NCBI RefSeq assembly: GCF_030371825.1
Contig: NZ_JAUDDM010000007.1
DNA: 64,000 nt
Source of the DNA: Collinsella sp944321445
GTDB taxonomy: Bacteria > Actinomycetota > Coriobacteriia > Coriobacteriales > Coriobacteriaceae
Reading direction: 5' to 3' (one strand)
Shown here: piece by piece, positions 43,739-51,704 of the stretch
How the letters are laid out: every line of letters starts with the position of its first letter
How positions within the stretch are numbered: the first letter of the stretch is position 1
Position numbers and translations under genes: made by a program
Notes under the pieces: model-generated
Told to the model about the DNA's origin: nothing
Database searches by the model: none
The model's input: only the letters and a program-made list of their open reading frames with translations

Positions 43739-44800
43739 CTAGTTTGCTTGCTCGTCCGCAGGGAACACGATGCCCGCCTGACGGCGCGCTTCGTCCATGA
43801 TGTCGAGCGATGCGAGCGTGATGTCGCAATAGCGAGTGGCATCTCCCCCGCCGTGAACGATATCTACGAAATCGCGCACCTCATAGCACATGTTGTTGGC
43901 GCAGGGTTCGAATACCAGCTCTTCTGTCACGTCGTTCTCGCCCTGCGCGGCAGAGTAGCCCGCAGTCGTTGCGGCGGCTCCGCGTAACCACAGGGTGCCG
44001 TGGTCCGGGATGGAAGCGCCGCCGTAGGTGATGGTTCCCAGCTCTCCCTCGATTTGGCAGGGCAACAGGTCCGTGGAGATCTTGGAATACGCGAGCTCGA
44101 CAACCTTGTCTGCATAGCGCGCTACGATGGTCCCGGCACCGTCGATAAGCCCGCCGGTTTCCGTAGTCATGGGCGTCGAAATGGGCACTGAACCGCACAG
44201 GACCGCGTCGGGCGCGCCGAACAGATACACCATTGCCTCGACGCAATACACGCCGATATCCATCAACGACCCGCTTGCCATGCGCGCATCGAAGATGTTG
44301 GTCTGACGTCCGGCAAGTACCTCGTCGTAGCGGGAGGAATACTTGCCGAAGCGCAGGCTCGCCCGCCGCACACGGCCGATACGCTCCATCGCGCGCGCGA
44401 TGACGTCCATACCTGGATCGTGCACCGACCGCATGGCTTCCATGACGACCACGCCGTGCTCGCGGCCCGCTTCGAACAGCATGCGAGCCTGGGCGGCATT
44501 CGGCGCAATCGGCTTTTCAACCAGGACGTGCTTACCTGCGCGAATACAGGCGAGGGCTTGATCAACGTGAAAGGCATTGGGACTCGCGATGTAAACTGCA
44601 TCGACCTCGTTGCAGGCGCAGATCTCATCGACGCTGGTAAATGCCTGGGATCCGCCCCAGCGCTCAGTCGTGCTTGCGGCGCGTTCAGCGGAGCGCGACA
44701 TACTGCCCACATACGTGGCGCCCTCGTCGGCGCGCAGCGTCTCGATCATGCTGTCGGCGATTGCGCTGGTACCCACCACTGCAAAACGAACGGAATCCAT
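43739..44800 (-). CDS. Gfo/Idh/MocA-family oxidoreductase
   Basis: The 353-residue protein has an N-terminal Rossmann fold (VRFAVVGTSAIADSMIE, with a GTS variant of the glycine motif), the conserved EKP in HVLVEKPIAPN near residue 95 and a C-terminal alpha/beta domain with SLMDIGVYCVEAM. It is probably an NAD(P)-dependent dehydrogenase of a sugar or polyol; the substrate cannot be read from the sequence. The start at 44800 has GGAAAGGGG upstream. The context between pflA and PFL gives no clear link. Confidence 0.9.
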   Translation of the reverse strand: MDSVRFAVVGTSAIADSMIETLRADEGATYVGSMSRSAERAASTTERWGGSQAFTSVDEICACNEVDAVYIASPNAFHVDQALACIRAGKHVLVEKPIAPNAAQARMLFEAGREHGVVVMEAMRSVHDPGMDVIARAMERIGRVRRASLRFGKYSSRYDEVLAGRQTNIFDARMASGSLMDIGVYCVEAMVYLFGAPDAVLCGSVPISTPMTTETGGLIDGAGTIVARYADKVVELAYSKISTDLLPCQIEGELGTITYGGASIPDHGTLWLRGAAATTAGYSAAQGENDVTEELVFEPCANNMCYEVRDFVDIVHGGGDATRYCDITLASLDIMDEARRQAGIVFPADEQAN

Positions 44801-44974
44801 GGTAGCCGGCCCCTTTCCTAGCATCTCGCACGCGGGCGACGCCCGCACTACCGCCATGATACCCGGTCGCGCATGAGCGCCCAAAGGCAAACCTGCATAT
44901 TCTATCCAGCAATCCTCGGCAAACGCTGCAATGCATGCATAGAATTTCAGCAGTCCGTCTAACACGGCAAGTAA

Positions 44975-45143
44975 GCTAGACAAAAAAGCGAGTTTTGGCT
45001 AAGGCGACTTTTTTAGTATCGTATTCTTTATAGCCGAACGAGCATAATCTATCAGGCAAAACGCCGAATCAGACGAGTCGACCACCTCCCCAAACACACC
45101 CGAAGCCGTATGCACATGACCAAAACTCGCGTTTTTGTCTTCG
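44975..45143. repeat. Long-arm palindromic element, GCTAGACAAA family, copy 2
   Basis: GACAAAAAAGCGAGTTTTGG at 44979-44998 is mirrored at 45120-45139 with 19 of 20 bases complementary. The ends match the copy at 9754-9940, and the right flank (GTATGC-CA-GACC) is also shared. The arm bases differ between copies (TCGAG against GCGAG) but pair within each. Confidence 0.8.
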
Positions 45144-45168
45144 GGCGGGTTCGCACCCGCCCGAAGAC
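45137..45168. terminator. Perfect 14-bp hairpin after the glycyl-radical gene
   Basis: GTCTTCGGGCGGGT is exactly inverted around TCGC. It lies 13 bases past the stop at 45181 and abuts the palindromic element. It has no U-tract on the minus strand, so it may act as an RNA 3' stabiliser rather than a classic terminator. Confidence 0.5.
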
Positions 45169-45180
45169 ACGGTACGGCGC

Positions 45181-45432
45181 CTACATGCCCTCGTGGAAGG
45201 TGCGCGAGATGACCTCGTCCTGCTGCTCCTTCGTGAGGTTATGGAAGTTCACGGCGTAACCGGATACACGCACGGTGAGCTGCGGATACTTTTCGGGATG
45301 CGCCTGCGCATCGAGCAGCGTGTCGCGGTTGAACACGTTGACGTTCAGGTGGTGGCCACCCTTCTCGGCATAGGCGTCGAGCATGCTGACCAGGTTATCG
45401 GCCTGATTTTGGGAAACGTCAGAAACCTTCAT
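45181..45432 (-). CDS. Glycyl-radical subunit of a split pyruvate formate-lyase
   Basis: The 83-residue protein matches the last ~60 residues of E. coli PflB: HHLNVNVFNRDTLLDA, then PEKYPQLTVRVSGYAVNF with the radical Gly in RVSGYAV, and TKEQQDEVISRTFHEGM. It also resembles the autonomous cofactor GrcA/YfiD. It lies 66 bases behind a PFL gene that lacks exactly this part, so here it is probably an essential second subunit and not a repair spare. AAGGAG precedes the ATG. Confidence 0.93.
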   Translation of the reverse strand: MKVSDVSQNQADNLVSMLDAYAEKGGHHLNVNVFNRDTLLDAQAHPEKYPQLTVRVSGYAVNFHNLTKEQQDEVISRTFHEGM

Positions 45433-45498
45433 GAATAACTCCTTGTTGATCGGACGGCGCCGGCACTCCGCCAGCGCCGTTACTGAAAGCAAAGCCCG

Positions 45499-47583
45499 TT
45501 AGTTGCACGCGTCGCAGGTGGGAACAGGATTCTCGAACTCAATGTCGCCCAAATCGAGATCGCCAAAGAGCACCTGATCCTCCTTGCCAAGCGCACCCGG
45601 GATGATGGAGAACGTGTTGGAGATGCCATCCTGTGCATCGCGGAACGGCAGCTTGGCCACGCTGGACAGGCTCGCGATCGCACCGTGAGAATCGCGCTGG
45701 TGCATGGGGTTGGCGCCCGGCGCAAACGGCACGCCCGCGGCACGGCCGTCGGGGGTGGCGCCGGTCTTTTTGCCGTACACCACGTTCGACGTGATGGTAA
45801 GCACCGAGGTCGTGGGCACCGCGTTGCGATACGTATCGTTGCGGCGCACGAACTCCATGAACTCGTGAACCACATCGTGGGCGATCTGGTCCACGCGGTC
45901 GTCATCGTTGCCGTACTTGGGGAAGTCGCCCTCGATCTCAAAGTCGACGATCACGCCGTCCTCGTCGCGAATCGGGTGCACCTTCGCGTACTTGATGGCC
46001 GACAGCGAGTCGGCCACGACAGACAGACCGGCGATGCCTGTCGCGAACCAACGGTGCACATGGTGGTCGTGCAGCGCCATCTGAATGGCCTCGTAGCAGT
46101 ACTTATCGTGCATGTAATGGATGATGTTCAGCGTGTTCACATACACGCCGGCCAACCAGCGCATCATGTCTTTGTACTTGGCAACGACGTCGTCGTAGTC
46201 GAGTGTGTCGCCCTCGACCGGACGGTACGCGGGACCGACCTGCTTCTTCGACACCTCGTCGATGCCGCCGTTCAGCGCGTACAGCAGGCACTTGGCCAGG
46301 TTTGCGCGCGCCCCGAAGAACTGCATCTCCTTTCCCACGCGCATGGAGCTCACGCAGCATGCGATGGCGTAGTCATCGCCGTGGTAGACGCGCATAACGT
46401 CGTCGTTTTCGTACTGGATGGACGAGCTTGCGATGGAGGTTTTGGCGCAGAACTCCTTGAACGCCTGCGGCAGGTGCGTGCTCCACAGCACCGTGAGATT
46501 GGGCTCCGGCGAGGTGCCCATATTCTCGAGGGTGTGCAGGTAGCGGAAGCTCATCTTGGTGACGAGTGCGCGGCCGTCGACGCCCATGCCGCCGATGGAC
46601 TCGGTCACCCACTGCGGGTCGCCCGAGAACAGGTTTTGGTATTCGGGCGTGCGGGCGAACTTGACCATGCGCAGCTTCATGATGAAGTGGTCGACGAACT
46701 CCTGGATCTGCTCCTCGGTGAACGTGCCGCGCGCCAGGTCGCGCTCGGCGTAGATGTCGATGAACGTCGAGGTGCGGCCGATGGACATAGCGGCACCGTT
46801 TTGGTCCTTCACCGCGGCGAGGTACGCAAAGTACATCCACTGGATGGCCTCCTGCGTGTTCTCGGCCGGGCGCGAGATGTCGAAACCGTAGATGCTGCCG
46901 AGCTGCTTGAGCTGGTGCAGCGCGCGAATTTGCTCGGCAAGCTCCTCACGGTCGCGAATGACCGCCTCGGTCATGGTGTGCGGCGTTGCGGCCTTTTGGG
47001 CCTCCTTATCGCGGATGAGGAAGTCCAGGCCATAGAGCGCCACGCGGCGGTAGTCGCCAATGATGCGACCGCGGCCATAGCCGTCGGGCAGGCCGGTGAT
47101 GATATGCGCGGAGCGGCAGGCGCGCATCTCGGGCTTGTACACGTCGAATACGCCCTGGTTGTGCGTTTTACGCTTGTTGGTGTAGATGTCGATGATGGTG
47201 GGGTCGATTTGGTAGCCGTGCTGCTCGGCTGCCTGGCACGCGATGCGGATGCCGCCGTTGACGTGCAGGGCGCGCTTGAGCGGCTTGTCCGTTTGCAGGC
47301 CCACGATGGTCTCGAGCTCGGGATGATCGGCCACGATGTAGCCAGCGGGATACGCCGTAATACCGGTCACGACCTTGGTCTCGATGTCGAGGGCACCGCC
47401 CTTGGCGCGCTCCTCCTCCAGCAGGTTCAGCACCTCGCCCCACAGTTTCGTGGTGCGCTCGGTGGGCCCTACCAGGAACGACTCGTCCCCTTCGTAGGGC
47501 GTGTAGTTGTGCTGGATGAAGTCACGGACATCCACCTCGCCTTCCCAGATGCCTCCTGTGAAGCCTTCCCATGCCTTTTGCAT
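45499..47583 (-). CDS. pflB: Pyruvate formate-lyase, catalytic subunit lacking the glycyl-radical domain
   Basis: The 694-residue protein follows E. coli PflB closely from AWEGFTGGIWEGEVDVRDFI to KLPFRDAQDGISNTFSI and ALGKEDQV. It carries the active-site Cys pair in AIACCVSSMRVGKEMQFFGA. It then ends with a novel VPTCDACN tail and has no RVSGYAV motif; that part is encoded by the next gene. PFL converts pyruvate and CoA to formate and acetyl-CoA. The ATG at 47583 matches the family start; the Shine-Dalgarno is weak. Confidence 0.95.
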   Translation of the reverse strand: MQKAWEGFTGGIWEGEVDVRDFIQHNYTPYEGDESFLVGPTERTTKLWGEVLNLLEEERAKGGALDIETKVVTGITAYPAGYIVADHPELETIVGLQTDKPLKRALHVNGGIRIACQAAEQHGYQIDPTIIDIYTNKRKTHNQGVFDVYKPEMRACRSAHIITGLPDGYGRGRIIGDYRRVALYGLDFLIRDKEAQKAATPHTMTEAVIRDREELAEQIRALHQLKQLGSIYGFDISRPAENTQEAIQWMYFAYLAAVKDQNGAAMSIGRTSTFIDIYAERDLARGTFTEEQIQEFVDHFIMKLRMVKFARTPEYQNLFSGDPQWVTESIGGMGVDGRALVTKMSFRYLHTLENMGTSPEPNLTVLWSTHLPQAFKEFCAKTSIASSSIQYENDDVMRVYHGDDYAIACCVSSMRVGKEMQFFGARANLAKCLLYALNGGIDEVSKKQVGPAYRPVEGDTLDYDDVVAKYKDMMRWLAGVYVNTLNIIHYMHDKYCYEAIQMALHDHHVHRWFATGIAGLSVVADSLSAIKYAKVHPIRDEDGVIVDFEIEGDFPKYGNDDDRVDQIAHDVVHEFMEFVRRNDTYRNAVPTTSVLTITSNVVYGKKTGATPDGRAAGVPFAPGANPMHQRDSHGAIASLSSVAKLPFRDAQDGISNTFSIIPGALGKEDQVLFGDLDLGDIEFENPVPTCDACN

Positions 47584-47995
47584 TGCCTGACCACGCTCCT
47601 CGCGGTTCGCGCGCGGGACGACGGGGCGCCCGCGCAAGGTGAGCTGGATTTGGCGGCAATGGATGCGGGCGTGCAGATTCCGAGTCAAGGCATAGCCTGC
47701 ATCCAGCGGAAATGCGTGTAATCAGTGCGCGTTTCCCTTGGTCCGCCAAATGTAAGCCGAGGATAACATACACGGTGCCTGTTATTGTTAGAAATGTTTA
47801 ACTCTTTGAGTTTCTCCGCTGTGCTAAATGCTACCTAGGCATGTATATTTTCTCGACAGCCTTGGCATACCCATAGGGGCTTCCTAGCAACACGGGCGGG
47901 CATGCGCCATTATTTCTTCACAAGATTGGTGGGTTTATAGCACGAAAGCGTGAAACTCCGCACCCGCGGCGTCAATGCGCTGCCAAGCAGCAGCT
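47584..47995. other. Non-coding region before pflB
   Basis: About 410 bases, locally AT-rich around 47780-47830, between dhaM and pflB. It must hold the PFL promoter; I found no FNR-like box or terminator that I would defend. Confidence 0.4.
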
Positions 47996-48376
47996 TTAGA
48001 ACTTGCGCAGTTGCGACAGGGACTTGAGCGACTGGATGATCGAATCGCGATCGATTCCCGCCTGGGCTTGCACGGTCGCCTCGACCGCGCCCTCGACGAA
48101 GGGGCAGTCGGCCACACAAACCCGCGGGTCGTTCATATCGCCCAGCACCATCTTGACCACCATGGCAGCGGCACCCATGTCCATGAGGACGACTACGCCA
48201 TCGGGGTTGTTGACCTCGCTGATGGCGCGATACACGCTACCGTAGCTAGTTCCAAATTCTCCATTGGGCATGCCGCCCGCCACAGCAACCGCTGCGCGAG
48301 GCGCAATAACCCTGGTATAGTCACGCAATGCCTCAACCAAGGCTTGTGAATGCGAGACCAATACGATTCCCACCAT
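47996..48376 (-). CDS. dhaM: PTS-type dihydroxyacetone kinase phosphotransferase subunit (EIIA-Man fold)
   Basis: The 126-residue protein has the phosphorylated His in VGIVLVSHSQALVEALRDY near residue 9 and the nucleotide-free EIIA-mannose fold landmarks AVAGGMPNGEFGTSYGSVY and GVVVLMDMGAAAM. In DhaKLM systems it rephosphorylates ADP on DhaL at the expense of HPr. DhaK and DhaL are not in this window, so either they lie elsewhere or the protein has another partner. AGGGGGA precedes the ATG. Confidence 0.88.
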   Translation of the reverse strand: MVGIVLVSHSQALVEALRDYTRVIAPRAAVAVAGGMPNGEFGTSYGSVYRAISEVNNPDGVVVLMDMGAAAMVVKMVLGDMNDPRVCVADCPFVEGAVEATVQAQAGIDRDSIIQSLKSLSQLRKF

Positions 48377-48411
48377 TGTGCGTCCCCCTGCATGTTGCTT
48401 TGTATACGTGT

Positions 48412-48430
48412 CATGGTACCCAATACCATG
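48412..48430. promoter_or_regulatory. Inverted repeat upstream of dhaM
   Basis: CATGGTA and TACCATG form a perfect repeat around five bases, 36 bases before the dhaM start, where an operator could act. Confidence 0.35.
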
Positions 48431-48674
48431 TGCGCAAACCGTCTGAACAAGGTCAGTGGTCGGTATCTTCGGCCTATCGTTGAGGCAAATGGTATGAAGT
48501 ATATTCACCGTTGATAATGCGATTTTTTGCATAACGGCCAAATTGACATACCGTTGGTCCTGCTCTTTTTTAAAGACAATTCACTTTTGATGCATAGTAT
48601 GCCGATTCTTTTCGCCATAGCGCATGCGCGCCACACCTCGCTTGCTGCCGTCTACCGAAGATGCCCCTTCCCTC

Positions 48675-48703
48675 TTGACGGGATACCAATGTGATATCAC
48701 AAT
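48675..48703 (+). promoter_or_regulatory. Candidate promoter and operator of the SPFH gene
   Basis: TTGACG at 48675 and CACAAT at 48698 are 17 bases apart. The perfect palindrome TGTGATATCACA at 48690-48701 overlaps the -10, which suggests repression by a dimeric regulator. Confidence 0.45.
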
Positions 48704-48815
48704 GTAATCAACGAGACCGAGAACGGCGCTCGTCGGGGCCTGCCCTTCCCCGAGGCAATGCAGGGCAGCGTCCGGGCTGTCACGCAAACGCGGACGCGCA
48801 ACGAAAGGAACTTCA

Positions 48816-49850
48816 ATGAGCGTGGAAAAGCAGATTAAGGCCAAGTCCGGTTGGGGGATGCTCGCCGTTGTCTGCGTGGCATTCGCGGCCATCATCGCCG
48901 TCTTCATCCTGAGCGTCGTGGGGCTTGCTGGGGCTGAGGAGGCCGGCGTTCCCGTCAACCCGCTGCACGGCTGGGGCCTGGGGCTCAGCATCGCCGCGTT
49001 CTGTCTGATCTGGATTCCCGTCAGCGGCTTCTTTACCTTGCAGCCCGGCCAGGCGCGCGTGTGCATCCTGTTCGGTGACTACAAGGGCACGGTGCGCGAC
49101 GGCGGCTTCCGCTGGGCCAACCCGTTCTACAGCCGCTCGATGGGCTCCAATGCTTCCGCCGAGGATGCCACCGCCGAGGTGCTCTCCAAGTCGAGCCTGT
49201 CGCTCGGCAAGCAAATCAGCGTCGCTGCGAAGGCATCTAACAACCTGTCGACCAAGGTGAGCGTGCGCGCCCGCACCCTGAACGGCGAGATTCTGAAGGT
49301 GAACGACAAGATGGGCAACCCCATCGAGATCGCCAACGTCGTGGTGTGGCATGTGGAAGACACTGCCAAAGCGCTGTTTGACGTGGACAACTACGAACAG
49401 TTCGTGGCCACCCAGGCCGAGACGGCGCTGCGCCACGTGGCGAGCGTGTACGCCTACGACCACCTGGAGGACAACTCCGATGACGCGAGCGCCATCACGC
49501 TGCGCTCCAACATCGAGGAGGTCTCGGAGGCCCTGAAGCGCGAGCTGACCCAGCGCCTGGCCCCTGCCGGTGTGACTGTGGACGACGCACGCCTCACGCA
49601 CCTGGCCTACGCGCCCGAGATCGCCCAGGCGATGCTCCGTCGCCAGCAGGCCGAAGCCGTCATCGCCGCGCGCAAGAAGATCGTCGAGGGCGCGGTGTCC
49701 ATGGTCGACATGGCTGTGAAGGAGCTCGCCGACGGCGGCACCATCGAGCTCGACGAGGAGCGCAAAGCGCAGATGGCTAGCAACCTCATGGTTGTGCTGT
49801 GCGGCGAATCCGAGGCGCACCCGGTCCTCAACACCAGCTCCCTCTACTAA
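48816..49850 (+). CDS. SPFH/Band 7 domain membrane protein
   Basis: The 344-residue protein has two N-terminal membrane helices (LAVVCVAFAAIIAVFILSVV and LGLSIAAFCLIWIPVSGFF). An SPFH domain follows (QPGQARVCILFGDYKGTVRDGG, NPIEIANVVVWHV) and then a helical flotillin-type segment (RRQQAEAVIAARKKIVEGA). Such proteins assemble into membrane microdomain scaffolds; the client proteins are unknown. AAAGGAAC precedes the ATG. A small ribbon-helix-helix gene follows 60 bases downstream. Confidence 0.92.
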   Translation: MSVEKQIKAKSGWGMLAVVCVAFAAIIAVFILSVVGLAGAEEAGVPVNPLHGWGLGLSIAAFCLIWIPVSGFFTLQPGQARVCILFGDYKGTVRDGGFRWANPFYSRSMGSNASAEDATAEVLSKSSLSLGKQISVAAKASNNLSTKVSVRARTLNGEILKVNDKMGNPIEIANVVVWHVEDTAKALFDVDNYEQFVATQAETALRHVASVYAYDHLEDNSDDASAITLRSNIEEVSEALKRELTQRLAPAGVTVDDARLTHLAYAPEIAQAMLRRQQAEAVIAARKKIVEGAVSMVDMAVKELADGGTIELDEERKAQMASNLMVVLCGESEAHPVLNTSSLY

Positions 49851-49910
49851 CCCCGGGAAAATAGGGACAGGCACTTTTTTCCCATTTCGCACGTCAAAGT
49901 AGGTGTCCGC

Positions 49911-50084
49911 ATGGCACGCAAACAGTATCCACTCCGCATCGATCCCGCCATTTGGGAGGCCGTTCAGCGCTGGGCCGACGACGAGATGCGCAGCGCCAAC
50001 GGCCAGGTGGAGTGGATCTTGCGCGATGCGCTCAAGCGTGCCGGACGCCTGCCCAAGAAGGGCGAAAAGGGACAGGAGAAATAG
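49911..50084 (+). CDS. Arc-type ribbon-helix-helix protein, 57 residues
   Basis: The peptide MARKQYPLRIDPAIWEAVQR, continuing WADDEMRSANGQVEWILRDA, has the RHH layout: one beta strand (KQYPLRID), a helix and a second helix with NGQVEWILRDAL. Small proteins of this type follow SPFH genes in other Gram-positive genomes, as far as I recall. It lies 60 bases behind the SPFH gene, with a GGGAAAA/TTTTCCC inverted repeat between. It may bind DNA or nucleate the SPFH assembly. AGGTG precedes the ATG. Confidence 0.75.
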   Translation: MARKQYPLRIDPAIWEAVQRWADDEMRSANGQVEWILRDALKRAGRLPKKGEKGQEK

Positions 50085-50388
50085 ACCCGCTGGTCACCGT
50101 CGCACGCACTGCCAAATCTTAAGACAGATACGGTGAATCTGCAGTCGGCAACAGGGGCTTCAAGCGGCTCTTTCTCACTATTCCCGCAGGTATATGCGTT
50201 GTCCTTTGTTCGTCCACAATTGTTACCGTCCCCAGTCAAAAAGGGACCGTTCGCCGCGGGAATTCAACCTTAATGGGTTCTTCAGATTATTCATTGACGC
50301 CTGAGGTACATTCCTAATGGCGCACGAAACCGACCGCCGGATTTGCGCCCGAAGCGCGCCACCGGCAACGCTGAACAGGAGTGATACC
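50085..50388. other. Non-coding stretch
   Basis: About 300 bases with no supported gene. A GTCCC/GGGAC imperfect hairpin at about 50227-50253 resembles the GTCCCC-rich elements elsewhere but is too short to class. Confidence 0.4.
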
Positions 50389-50622
50389 ATGCGCACCGCA
50401 CCCGAGAGAAAAGAGGACCCTCACCTCGTGAAGAGCACCAAGACCACTGCTCCCGCACAGGCAGCCACCAAGCGCCCCAAGCGCTCTAAGGACCAGCGAC
50501 TCAACCTTAAGCGCAGCTACGAAGCGTTTTTGGAGGCAGCGAAGAAGGCGGGATCGTCCGCGAAGAGCGTGAAGACCCCTTCCGAGTCCTGGCCGATGCG
50601 TCCCTACGCAGCGTCCATCTAG
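50389..50622 (+). CDS. Small basic protein of unknown function
   Basis: The 77-residue peptide starts at an ATG with CAGGAGTG upstream. It is Lys/Ala-rich, with a predicted helix RLNLKRSYEAFLEAAKKAG and a basic N-terminus. No known domain is seen. A terminator follows 50 bases after the stop, which supports a real short transcript. It could bind nucleic acid, judging only from charge. Confidence 0.6.
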   Translation: MRTAPERKEDPHLVKSTKTTAPAQAATKRPKRSKDQRLNLKRSYEAFLEAAKKAGSSAKSVKTPSESWPMRPYAASI

Positions 50623-50672
50623 GATCCTCTGGTATCTAAGTGCCCCGGACGGCGTTGCTGCTCCAAGGGCGA

Positions 50673-50709
50673 AGCGCCCCGTGCATCCAACGATGCGCGG
50701 AGCGCTTTT
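50673..50709 (+). terminator. Intrinsic terminator
   Basis: AGCGCCCCGTGCATC pairs, with one mismatch, to GATGCGCGGAGCGCT and is followed by TTTT. Confidence 0.75.
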
Positions 50710-50825
50710 ATATGCTTGATTGCTCAGGGCAAGAGCGAGTCGAGCGCGCCCAGCTTTCCACGGGGCGCTCGGGCTCATAATCTCGCAGACACCGGACCGG
50801 CATGAGGCGCCGCATGGTACAACCG

Positions 50826-51224
50826 CTACGCCCGCCCCATCGCCTGTGCCACAGCGGAAGGAAGCTCGTCTTGTTGGACCTCTTCCCAAGATATGAGCCC
50901 ACGCATGAACGCCGCCTCAAAGCGCAGGTACGCTCCATCGCGCAGCTCACGGCTCGTTTGGAATATCACTGTGGTTGCACCGCCGTCTTCTGCGTATGCG
51001 TCAAGCTCGTAGCGATATGGCATGTCGGAATCGCGCAGTACGTCATAGTCGACGTGGTCGTTATCGACTTGGAGGTAGTACGTGCCACCGCAAAGCGGAG
51101 CCGTGGCAGCAACCTCACCCATGTGGTCGACGTACGGGCACACGACTGCGTTCACAAATGCCGTACCCCCTGCGCACACAAGCGCCGCCGCAACCGCAAC
51201 GACAATCAATACCTTCTTGATCAT
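50826..51224 (-). CDS. YxeA-family secreted or membrane-tethered protein
   Basis: The 132-residue protein has an N-terminal hydrophobic segment (KVLIVVAVAAALVCAGGTAF) and then the small beta-barrel pattern of the YxeA/DUF1093 family. That pattern shows as GGTYYLQVDND, RYELDAYAEDGGATTVIFQT and LRFEAAF. The family is common near FtsX-type ABC transporters such as the one downstream here; its function is not known. GAAGGAGTG precedes the ATG. Confidence 0.85.
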   Translation of the reverse strand: MIKKVLIVVAVAAALVCAGGTAFVNAVVCPYVDHMGEVAATAPLCGGTYYLQVDNDHVDYDVLRDSDMPYRYELDAYAEDGGATTVIFQTSRELRDGAYLRFEAAFMRGLISWEEVQQDELPSAVAQAMGRA

Positions 51225-51304
51225 AATTCACTCCTTCTTTGCCGAAGGGACGCGATGTGTCGATTTGCCTGGAGCTGCTTGGACGAACATGGCGCAGACG
51301 CACA

Positions 51305-51399
51305 GGGGGTCGGGAGTTTCTACTTGCCGTTTCGTTCGGTAACTGGCTTGATTTGCCCGAGTTAGTGAACGAAACGGCAAGTAGAAACTCCCGACCCCC
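51305..51399. repeat. Perfect 33-bp inverted repeat
   Basis: The 33 bases from 51305 (GGGGGTCGGGAGTTTCTACT onward to 51337) are exactly inverted at 51367-51399 around a 29-base loop. The perfect pairing over 33 bp suggests recent origin or strong selection. Confidence 0.9.
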
Positions 51400-51438
51400 T
51401 ATCTTTACCGGGCTGCCGTCGCGCAGCGCGATCGCACG

Positions 51439-51567
51439 CTAGGGACGGCGCCACAGCCGCGCGATGAGCCATAGGGTCGCGATTGCTGCCAGCCAGCCAA
51501 CCAGCGGAAGCCAGGTGTCGGTCACGCTGTGCACGATGGCGTCCCAAACGGCGAAATCGAGAATCAT
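51439..51567 (-). CDS. 42-residue single-pass membrane peptide
   Basis: An ATG with AAAGGAGG eight bases upstream codes for a peptide with one hydrophobic helix (LPLVGWLAAIATLWLIARLW) ending WRRP. It lies downstream of the FtsX-like permease gene on the same strand, beyond a hairpin. It may be a small accessory of the transporter or an independent peptide; the strong ribosome site is the main support. Confidence 0.55.
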   Translation of the reverse strand: MILDFAVWDAIVHSVTDTWLPLVGWLAAIATLWLIARLWRRP

Positions 51568-51660
51568 ACGGCCTCCTTTCGGTGGGTCGCGACATGCGCT
51601 GCCCACGCCGCTCCTATGCATTTGGAGCGTCGCACTGTTCCCGAATACGAATGCTTGATT

Positions 51661-51698
51661 TGGCCCGGCAGGCAGGTGATCTGCCGCCTGCCGGGCCA
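51661..51698 (-). terminator. GC-rich hairpin after the permease gene
   Basis: TGGCCCGGCAGGC and GCCTGCCGGGCCA pair perfectly a few bases after the permease stop. No U-tract follows, so read-through into the small peptide gene is possible. Confidence 0.5.
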
Positions 51699-51704
51699 AG
51701 CGCC

